Shown: positions 1-5,552 of the stretch, piece by piece
Position numbering within the stretch: position 1 is the first letter of the stretch
How the letters are laid out: every line of letters begins with the position of its first letter
Source of the DNA: an uncultured Mycoplasmatota bacterium
Lineage (GTDB): Bacteria; Bacillota_I; Bacilli_A; RF39; UBA660
Reading direction: 5' to 3'
Length of the DNA: 6,845 nucleotides
Assembly (NCBI GenBank): GCA_900553765.1
Contig: USET01000053.1
Coordinates: forward strand, 1 to 6,845
The notes under the pieces: generated by a model
What the model was told of the DNA's origin: nothing
Seen by the model: only the letters and a program-made list of their open reading frames with translations
Database searches by the model: none
Position numbers and translations under genes: made by a program

Positions 1-1050
1 GAGTTAACTTATACTTATGATGAGTTATTAAATGTAAGTTTCAAGGTGCTCTTAAACACTGATTACTATCAAAAAGAAAATGGATTATGGGTGGATCATA
101 GTGATGATGAAGCCTATATGAAAGAGAAGTTGGATCAAGCTTTGGAATTGAAAGTTGTTGGAATTATTCGACCAAAAGAAGAGACGATCACGTCTAACTC
201 TTTTGGTGGTGTTGAATATACGAAAGCGTTAACAGAGTATGTAGTAAACCAAATTAATAATTCGGATATAGCAAAAGAACAAAAAGAAAACGAAACTATC
301 AATGTGTTTACAAATCAGGAATTTTCTGAAGAGGAATTTAGCATGAGTAATTTAAGTGCTCAAGAAAAAGCATATTTAGCAACTCTTTCTCAAGAAGAAC
401 TTGCACAACTTTTGAAAAATTATCAGGAAAATGCGAGTGCGACATACGAATCCAATCTTGAGAAACTTGGTATTGTCGATTTAGAACATCCAAGTATGAT
501 GCAAATATATGCGAAAGATTTTGATTCTAAAGAGGCATTGAGTGATTTTATTGAAGTATATAATAAGCAGGCGGATGACGCAAATAAGATCAGTTATACG
601 GATGTCGTTGAACTTATGATGAGTGGTGTATCTAATATCATCGATATTATTAGTTATGTCTTGATTAGTTTTGTTAGTATCTCTCTTGTCGTATCTTCTA
701 TTATGATTGGAATTATTACTTATATTTCCGTTTTAGAAAGAACGAAGGAAATTGGTATTTTAAGAAGTATTGGTGCATCTAAAAAAGATATCTCGAGAGT
801 ATTCAATGCTGAGACTTTAATCGTTGGACTTACGGCGGGAGTGTTAGGAATTTTAATTACCGTTCTTTTAAATATTCCAATTAACATGGTGATTCATTCT
901 TTAACTGGTATTGGAACGATTGCCAAATTACCTTTTGCCGGTGGTGTTATTCTCGTACTGATCAGTATTTTCTTGACGGTGGTAGCAGGATTGATTCCAT
1001 CTCGCATTGCAAGTAAAAAAGATCCAGTAGAGGCACTTCGTACAGAATAA
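1..1050 (+). CDS. ABC transporter permease, FtsX/MacB-like, C-terminal part (5' end outside window)
   Basis: The frame is open from base 1, so the 349 residues seen are the C-terminal part of a longer protein; the GTG at 46 is probably internal. About 200 mostly hydrophilic residues, probably extracellular and rich in Glu, Lys and Asn, come first. Three hydrophobic segments follow at about residues 212-244, 272-298 and 313-333. After the first lies ERTKEIGILRSIGASKKDI, the cytoplasmic coupling segment typical of FtsX-domain permeases. The protein ends with the usual family signature (IPSRIASKKDPVEALR). Such permeases work with an ATPase of the MacB/LolD type and commonly export lipids, peptides or antimicrobials, or sense cell-envelope stress; the substrate cannot be read here. 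In many Firmicutes a permease with this kind of extracellular domain is fused behind its own ATPase, which would lie upstream of this window (inference). The gene is closed by its own terminator. Confidence 0.88.
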   Translation, partial: ELTYTYDELLNVSFKVLLNTDYYQKENGLWVDHSDDEAYMKEKLDQALELKVVGIIRPKEETITSNSFGGVEYTKALTEYVVNQINNSDIAKEQKENETINVFTNQEFSEEEFSMSNLSAQEKAYLATLSQEELAQLLKNYQENASATYESNLEKLGIVDLEHPSMMQIYAKDFDSKEALSDFIEVYNKQADDANKISYTDVVELMMSGVSNIIDIISYVLISFVSISLVVSSIMIGIITYISVLERTKEIGILRSIGASKKDISRVFNAETLIVGLTAGVLGILITVLLNIPINMVIHSLTGIGTIAKLPFAGGVILVLISIFLTVVAGLIPSRIASKKDPVEALRTE

Positions 1051-1069
1051 GGAACTTAGTTCCTTTTTT
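1049..1069 (+). terminator. Intrinsic terminator of the permease gene
   Basis: A 7-bp perfect stem (AAGGAAC at 1049-1055 with GTTCCTT at 1059-1065) encloses a TTA loop and runs into six T residues (1064-1069). The 5' arm begins inside the permease stop codon, so the transcript ends almost immediately after translation does. The stem is short, but stem plus U-tract is a standard rho-independent terminator. Confidence 0.75.
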
Positions 1070-1108
1070 GTTTGTATAAAATTGATAAAAATGGGTAATT
1101 CTAACATT

Positions 1109-1114
1109 GGAGGG
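1109..1114 (+). promoter_or_regulatory. Ribosome binding site fixing the start at 1121
   Basis: GGAGGG lies 6 bases before the ATG at 1121. The same frame extends upstream to a TTG at 1082 and an ATG at 1091, but neither has a comparable Shine-Dalgarno sequence and both lie ahead of this one. A TATAAA at 1075-1080 could be the -10 box of a promoter for this gene, but I see no convincing -35 partner. Confidence 0.8.
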
Positions 1115-1120
1115 AATATT

Positions 1121-1558
1121 ATGAACGAAACAAATGAATTATTAGAAGAGGTATATAAAACAGCAGCCATGGGAAGATTTTCCATGATGAAGTTAATCGA
1201 GGCTCTCAAAGAAAAGGATAATAAGATCAAAGGATATTTAGAAGAGCTATTAGAAGACTATAGAAATTACGAAGATCAGAGTAAAGAATTACTCTTAAAA
1301 GAGAACATTGAACCAATGGAAGAGAATGCTATTTCAAAGCTTATGGCGTCAATGGGAATTCAAAAAGAAGTGAAGGGTGATAATAGTGATGCAGCAATGG
1401 CTGAAATGTTGATACAAGGAATTTCTATGGGATCGATCGAGATGGAAAAGCAAATAAAAAATTATAAAGACCATGTCGACAAAGATGATATGAAGCTTGC
1501 TAAGAAATTTTTGAAGTTTCAAGAAAAAGCGATTGAGGAATTGAAAAAATATTTATAA
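1121..1558 (+). CDS. Conserved-looking small helical protein of unknown function, possibly ferritin-like
   Basis: This is a 145-residue, highly charged, soluble protein with no signal peptide or membrane segment. The sequence suggests four or five amphipathic helices, at about residues 2-30, 34-62, 66-80, 88-116 and 120-144. It is rich in methionine (12 residues). The pattern of the second half, with a Gly-spaced helix (MLIQGISMGSIEMEK) and then a closing helix (AKKFLKFQEKAIEELKKYL), resembles small ferritin-like domains of the DUF2383 kind. The Glu and His positions that would bind iron there are not clearly kept, because FQEKAIEEL has Ala where a Glu-x-x-His pattern would have His. The family resemblance is from memory and is weak. 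The gene stands alone between two terminators, so its neighbours say nothing of its role. I do not recognise a specific function. Confidence 0.85.
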   Translation: MNETNELLEEVYKTAAMGRFSMMKLIEALKEKDNKIKGYLEELLEDYRNYEDQSKELLLKENIEPMEENAISKLMASMGIQKEVKGDNSDAAMAEMLIQGISMGSIEMEKQIKNYKDHVDKDDMKLAKKFLKFQEKAIEELKKYL

Positions 1559-1612
1559 GAGATATGGAAAAAAGATGATATCAAACATATATTTATTAAA
1601 ATGTTAAAATCA

Positions 1613-1645
1613 AAAGTTGCTTGAAAGAAAGCAACTTTATTTTTT
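1613..1645 (+). terminator. Intrinsic terminator of the small helical-protein gene
   Basis: A 10-bp perfect stem (AAAGTTGCTT at 1613-1622 with AAGCAACTTT at 1629-1638) has a six-base loop and is followed by A and seven T-rich bases ending at 1645. It lies 54 bases after the stop codon and 60 bases before polA. It separates the small gene from polA, which agrees with the separate polA promoter just downstream. The interval 1559-1612 shows nothing else. Confidence 0.88.
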
Positions 1646-1672
1646 GATTTTTTCTAAAATTAGTTTAATACA

Positions 1673-1681
1673 TGTTATAAT
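1673..1681 (+). promoter_or_regulatory. Extended -10 promoter for polA
   Basis: TGTTATAAT is a perfect extended -10 element (TG, one base, TATAAT at 1676-1681). No good -35 box exists at normal spacing; TCTAAA at 1653-1658 is the best at 17 bases. Extended -10 promoters can work with a poor -35. A start near 1688 would leave a leader of only about 17 bases before the ATG at 1705, with a weak ribosome site (GAGTGG, 1695-1700). Position right after a strong terminator supports the call. Confidence 0.65.
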
Positions 1682-1704
1682 AGAAGTTAGAAAAGAGTGG
1701 TAGA

Positions 1705-4302
1705 ATGAATAAGATAATTTTGGTGGATGGAAATAATTTATTATTTCGAAGTTATTATGCGACTGCGTATAATGGAAATTTTATGAAAAATAGTAAAAGA
1801 TTTCCAACGAATGCTCTTTTTGGGTTTACCAATATGATCAATAAAATTATTTTGGAAGAAAAGCCTGAATATATGATCGTTGCTTTCGATAAAGGAAAGA
1901 CGTTTCGTCATGAAAAATATACAGAGTATAAGGGTGGTAGACAGGAAACACCGGACGAGTTAAAGAAACAATTTCCGATTGCGAAAGAACTTCTTACTTA
2001 CATGGGAATTAAATACTATGAAATCGATCAATATGAAGCAGATGATATTATTGGAACATTTGCAAAGTTTTGCGATGACGATCCGGATTTTATCGGAACG
2101 ATTATTAGTAGTGATAAGGATTTACTACAATTGATTAGTTCAGATGTCGATATTAAACTTTTAAAACAGAAGGATTACATTCGATATAATGAAGATACAT
2201 TCCGCGAAGCATATGGAATTGAACCGAAAGCAATTGTCGATCTAAAGGCACTACAGGGAGATGCTTCAGATAATATACCAGGAGTACGTGGAATAGGAGA
2301 AAAGACAGCGTTAAAATTACTTCAACAGTATCATACGCTCGATAATTTATATGATCACATCGATGAGATCAAAGGAAAGATGAAAGAAAAGCTAGTAGAA
2401 GATAAAGAAAAAGCTTACATGAGTTATGATCTTGCTACAATTGTAAGAGATGTACCAGTTGAAATTACGATGGAAGACGTTAGAATAAAGCCAAAAGATC
2501 ATAAGAAATTGACGGATTTATATGAAGATCTAGAATTCTTTTCTTTCTTAAAAAAAGAAAAGCAACCAGAGAAAGAAATGGAGAAAAAACCATTAGAGAT
2601 TCAGATTGCACGTTCTTTAAACGAAATTCACATCAACGAGGAAACTGCTATTTATCTAGAAGTATTAGGAAGTAATTATCATACTGCGAAAATACTAGGA
2701 CTTGCAGCTTATAATGACCATAGTAGTGTTTATATTCCATTTTCTTTACTAAAAGAACACCCAAGTTTTTTAACGAAGGTACCACTTTCTACGTACGATG
2801 CAAAAAAAGTGCTTGTTGCACTTGCATATGAGAATATTCCAATTGGGCCGATTTCTTTCGATACGATGATTGCTGGATATTTACTCGATTACAATGTGAA
2901 AGATGATATTGCTTACTTGGCGAATACCTTTGATGCAGATATTCCTTTTTATGAAAATATCTATGGTAAGGCTAATAAACTTGTGGAACCGAAGGAAGAT
3001 ATTATTGCGTATCATGCAATTACGAAAGCAAAATTTATTTATGAAACAAAAAATATTTTCTGCAACAAATTAAAAAATGAAGAATTACTTTCTCTATTTG
3101 AAGAGATCGAGATGCCTCTTACACGAGTTTTAGCAGATATGGAACATACTGGTGTGTGTTTAGACCAGGAGTGTTTAAAAGAAATGGGAGAAGAAATCAA
3201 GTTAAAAATAGAACTTATCGAGCATGATATTTATAACGATGCTGGATGCGAATTTAATATTGCTTCTCCGAAAGAGTTAGGAAATATATTGTTTGAAAAA
3301 TTGAAACTTCCTCACGGAAAGAAAACAGCGCGAGGATACTCGACGAGTATCGATGTTTTAAATAAACTTGTAGACGATCATCCAATCATCAATCGTATTA
3401 TTGAATATCGGATGCTTACAAAATTATATAGTACGTACATTGAAGGACTATTAAATACTGTACACGAAGATGGTAAAATTCATACGATATATACACAGAC
3501 CTTAACGAGAACAGGACGTCTTTCTTCGATCGAACCGAATTTACAGAATATTCCGATTCGCTATGAATATGGTAGATTGATTCGCAAGGCATTTGTTCCA
3601 AGTAAAGATAGTATTATCTTAGGGGGAGACTACTCACAAATTGAACTTCGTATTATGGCACATATGGCGAATGTCGATGCACTTATTGAGGCATTTCAGA
3701 ATGATATGGATATTCATACGAAGACAGCGAGCGATATTTTTCATGTAGACCCTTCTCATGTAACAAAGGAAATGCGACGAATCGCAAAGGCTGTCAACTT
3801 TGGAATTATCTATGGAATCAGTAGCTTTGGGCTCTCTGAAAATTTACAGATCAGTGTAAGTGAAGCTAAACAATTTATCGATCATTATTTAGAGACTTAT
3901 CCTGGAATTGATCTATATATGAAAGAATCTATCGCGCTTGCTCACAAAGATGGTTATGTACGGACACTTTTCCACAGGAAAAGAAATATTCCCGAACTGA
4001 ATAATAAAAATTATATGATAAGGCAACAAGGGGAGAGAATTGCTCTTAATACGCCAATTCAAGGAACAAGTGCAGATATTATTAAGAAAGCTATGATTGA
4101 AATTCATAAGTATTTGGAAGAAAAACATTTGCGTTGTAAGATGATTTTACAAGTGCACGATGAACTTTTATTCGATTGTCCAAAAGATGAGGTCAAAGTT
4201 GTGGAAAAAGCGATCAAAGATATTATGGAACATACGTGTGAATTGAAAGTTCCATTAAAAGTCGAGATGGAGTCAGGAGAAAACTGGTATCAAGCAAAAT
4301 AA
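1705..4302 (+). CDS. polA: DNA polymerase I with active-looking 5' nuclease and degenerate proofreading domain
   Basis: This family A polymerase fills gaps during excision repair and removes RNA primers from Okazaki fragments. At 865 residues it has full family length. Residues 1-285 are the 5'-3' exonuclease: ILVDGNNLLFRSYYA with D8, the EADDIIGT block at 111-118, SSDKDL with D137 and D139, and the helix-hairpin-helix GDASDNIPGVRGIGEK with D186 and D189. Residues about 297-455 keep the 3'-5' exonuclease fold but not its carboxylates, so proofreading is predicted absent, as in many Firmicutes. The polymerase domain has motif A (DYSQIELR, D642, E647), motif B (R691, K695, F699, Y703) and motif C (HDE, D819), and ends in the typical GENW. 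F699 matches E. coli F762. The ATG start gives the canonical N-terminus, although its ribosome site is weak. A CDF transporter gene follows after 36 bases with no terminator between. Confidence 0.98.
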   Translation: MNKIILVDGNNLLFRSYYATAYNGNFMKNSKRFPTNALFGFTNMINKIILEEKPEYMIVAFDKGKTFRHEKYTEYKGGRQETPDELKKQFPIAKELLTYMGIKYYEIDQYEADDIIGTFAKFCDDDPDFIGTIISSDKDLLQLISSDVDIKLLKQKDYIRYNEDTFREAYGIEPKAIVDLKALQGDASDNIPGVRGIGEKTALKLLQQYHTLDNLYDHIDEIKGKMKEKLVEDKEKAYMSYDLATIVRDVPVEITMEDVRIKPKDHKKLTDLYEDLEFFSFLKKEKQPEKEMEKKPLEIQIARSLNEIHINEETAIYLEVLGSNYHTAKILGLAAYNDHSSVYIPFSLLKEHPSFLTKVPLSTYDAKKVLVALAYENIPIGPISFDTMIAGYLLDYNVKDDIAYLANTFDADIPFYENIYGKANKLVEPKEDIIAYHAITKAKFIYETKNIFCNKLKNEELLSLFEEIEMPLTRVLADMEHTGVCLDQECLKEMGEEIKLKIELIEHDIYNDAGCEFNIASPKELGNILFEKLKLPHGKKTARGYSTSIDVLNKLVDDHPIINRIIEYRMLTKLYSTYIEGLLNTVHEDGKIHTIYTQTLTRTGRLSSIEPNLQNIPIRYEYGRLIRKAFVPSKDSIILGGDYSQIELRIMAHMANVDALIEAFQNDMDIHTKTASDIFHVDPSHVTKEMRRIAKAVNFGIIYGISSFGLSENLQISVSEAKQFIDHYLETYPGIDLYMKESIALAHKDGYVRTLFHRKRNIPELNNKNYMIRQQGERIALNTPIQGTSADIIKKAMIEIHKYLEEKHLRCKMILQVHDELLFDCPKDEVKVVEKAIKDIMEHTCELKVPLKVEMESGENWYQAK

Positions 4303-4338
4303 AAAGATACATAAAATATATATGTAAAGAGGGAAAAT

Positions 4339-5202
4339 ATGAAAAAGATTATACATGTGATGCGCATGAGTATCCTGGTGAATGTCATGCTTGCGATCGG
4401 AAAGATATTAGCTGGGTGGTTAGGTTCTTCAGGAGCGCTGATCGCGGATGGAATTCATTCGTTTAGTGATTTAGTAACTGACTTTTGTGCGATTCTAGGA
4501 AGTAAGATGGCAGCAAAGCCTGCAGATAAAGAGCATCCATATGGGCATGGCAGATTAGAATATATGACGAGTCTAGTGATTGGAGTTATGATTTTAGGTG
4601 TTGGGTTTTCTGTCATTTATGGAGCATTTTCGCGTGAAATTACGATTCCTAGTGTGTTTGTTATTCTCGTTAGCTTTATTAGTATCGTAGCAAAACTTGG
4701 ATTATCTACTTATTTAATTCGTAAGGGAAACGAATATCATAGTAATATTTTAACGGCGAGTGGAAAAGAAAGTAGAACAGATGTGGTCAGTTCTTTTGTT
4801 GTTTTACTTTCTTCATCTTGTATGCAATTTACAAATGAGATTCCAATATTGAAGTATGCGGATCTTGTTGCGATGATTGTTGTTGGCATTTTAATTGTTC
4901 ACGTAGGATTTGGTGTATTAAAGGAAAACTTGAGTGCGGTATTAGGAGAGCGAGAAATGGATCGTAAAGTGCAAAATGAAATCGAGGCATTAGCGCAATC
5001 CTACGAAGAAATTTATCATATAGAATCTATTTATCTTATTAAATATGGTTCTTATTATTGTCTTGATTTAGTTATTCATATGGATGGAGGTCTTACTCTT
5101 ATCTACGCACATAAAATTATCGATCAATTAGAGGATCAGATCCGAAAGAAGTATCCGGATATTCAATATTTTAATATACATATGGAACCGGAAGAAAAAT
5201 AA
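4339..5202 (+). CDS. Cation diffusion facilitator (CDF) family metal exporter
   Basis: This is an inner-membrane antiporter that should export a divalent metal (Zn, Fe or Mn class) in exchange for protons. It has 287 residues, with six hydrophobic segments (about 10-30, 33-54, 77-97, 104-126, 147-163, 172-195) and a cytoplasmic dimerisation domain (205-287). Compared with E. coli FieF/YiiP, helix 2 has the DxxxD pair (D44, D48) preceded by H40. The loop after it keeps D63, H66 and H70 in DKEHPYGHGR with the exact spacing of YiiP metal site B. The C-terminal domain keeps H247, H258 and H281, with E283 where YiiP has Asp. The odd point is helix 5, where the usual HxxxD is ExxxD (E144, D148). 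The start has AGAGGG five bases ahead. The gene is probably cotranscribed with polA. The metal cannot be decided from sequence. Confidence 0.93.
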   Translation: MKKIIHVMRMSILVNVMLAIGKILAGWLGSSGALIADGIHSFSDLVTDFCAILGSKMAAKPADKEHPYGHGRLEYMTSLVIGVMILGVGFSVIYGAFSREITIPSVFVILVSFISIVAKLGLSTYLIRKGNEYHSNILTASGKESRTDVVSSFVVLLSSSCMQFTNEIPILKYADLVAMIVVGILIVHVGFGVLKENLSAVLGEREMDRKVQNEIEALAQSYEEIYHIESIYLIKYGSYYCLDLVIHMDGGLTLIYAHKIIDQLEDQIRKKYPDIQYFNIHMEPEEK

Positions 5203-5273
5203 TACAGTTCATAATTTATATTGAAAATTTGGAATCGTCGTTGATTATTTCCTGGTGATTCAGGATTATATAA
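5203..5273 (+). other. Intergenic stretch with no clear terminator
   Basis: The bases between the CDF stop codon and the serS promoter hold one short hairpin (TCCTG at 5250-5254 with CAGGA at 5261-5265). No T run follows it, so it is not a convincing terminator. Nothing else is recognisable. Transcripts from polA-CDF may therefore run on into the T-box terminator at 5448-5505 (inference). Confidence 0.5.
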
Positions 5274-5302
5274 TTGACTTATGAATTTTAAGATGATAAA
5301 AT
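5274..5302 (+). promoter_or_regulatory. Sigma-A-type promoter for the T-box leader and serS
   Basis: TTGACT (5274-5279) is followed after exactly 17 bases by TAAAAT (5297-5302), one mismatch from consensus in each box. The predicted transcription start near 5309 falls just ahead of the first T-box stem. That is where a T-box transcript should begin, and it strongly supports the call. Confidence 0.8.
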
Positions 5303-5310
5303 AAAATAAG

Positions 5311-5512
5311 AAATCGATGAAGGAACATAGTAGTAAATGGAACCGTGAGAGAAAGTTCGTGGCTGATGAAAACGAACCGTGGAAGTTTACGAATCTACTC
5401 CAGAGTGAAATGCAAACATTTCCGGTGTTATGCCGTTATCTAAAATGAAGTAACCAAGTAGGATGGTACCGTGATTTTATCGCTCCTATATGTGGTTACT
5501 TTTTTGTTTTTT
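5311..5512 (+). promoter_or_regulatory. T-box riboswitch, serine-specific (UCU specifier), controlling serS
   Basis: This transcribed leader senses the charging of serine tRNA. Stem I is readable. The lower stem pairs GGA 5322-5324 with TCC 5399-5401. The specifier loop has the loop-E pair AGTA 5329-5332 and GAA 5391-5393, and the specifier codon TCT (Ser) at 5394-5396 is followed by the usual ACTCC. The helix GTAAA 5333-5337 pairs with TTTAC 5386-5390, and the AGAGA bulge lies at 5348-5352. The distal helix GTTCGT 5355-5360 pairs with ACGAAC 5372-5377 and closes the loop GGCTGATGAAA. The T-box is at 5456-5473. Its antiterminator has helix A1 (GTAGGA 5458-5463 with TCCTAT 5484-5489), the seven-base bulge TGGTACC 5464-5470, and helix A2 (GTGAT 5471-5475 with ATCGC 5479-5483). 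Uncharged tRNA-Ser should pair with TGGT and favour read-through into serS, 41 bases downstream. Confidence 0.97.
5448..5505 (+). terminator. Regulated terminator of the serS T-box leader
   Basis: AAGTAACCA (5448-5456) pairs perfectly with TGGTTACTT (5493-5501), and the 3' arm runs into a T tract (5500-5505, then G and six more T to 5512). Unlike the textbook layout, in which the terminator uses one strand of the antiterminator, this 9-bp stem encloses the whole antiterminator. It should stop transcription when serine tRNA is charged. Confidence 0.85.
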
Positions 5513-5540
5513 ATGATCTGGAGATACTATGGAAAGAAAT

Positions 5541-5546
5541 GGGAGG
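5541..5546 (+). promoter_or_regulatory. Ribosome binding site fixing the serS start at 5553
   Basis: GGGAGG lies 6 bases before the ATG at 5553. The frame also has an ATG at 5529, but that start has no good ribosome site and would place this Shine-Dalgarno inside the coding region. Starting at 5553 gives MIDINLIREN, the usual seryl-tRNA synthetase N-terminus. Confidence 0.88.
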
Positions 5547-5552
5547 ATAGAT

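Noticed and set aside
1082..1120. Upstream TTG (1082) and ATG (1091) starts for the small helical protein
   Set aside because: The strong GGAGGG at 1109-1114 lies downstream of both and is correctly spaced for the ATG at 1121.
928..1230. Open frame of 100 codons on the minus strand across the permease end and the next gene
   Set aside because: It runs antisense to two real genes and across a terminator. It has no ribosome site or family resemblance, so it is a shadow frame.
3416..4128. Two minus-strand open frames inside polA (3416-3601 and 3913-4128)
   Set aside because: They lie opposite the most conserved part of the polymerase domain, and their low-complexity translations match no family. 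They are shadows of polA.
4308..4326. AT-rich inverted repeat between polA and the CDF gene considered as a terminator or operator
   Set aside because: The 6-bp stem has a single G-C pair, a seven-base AT loop and no T tract. It may well be chance in AT-rich DNA.
5250..5265. Hairpin after the CDF gene considered as a terminator
   Set aside because: The stem is only 5 bp and is followed by TTATATAA, not a T run. It is too weak to call.
5529..5552. Upstream ATG start for serS at 5529
   Set aside because: It would add eight residues not expected in the family and bury the GGGAGG site. The start at 5553 matches the usual N-terminus.
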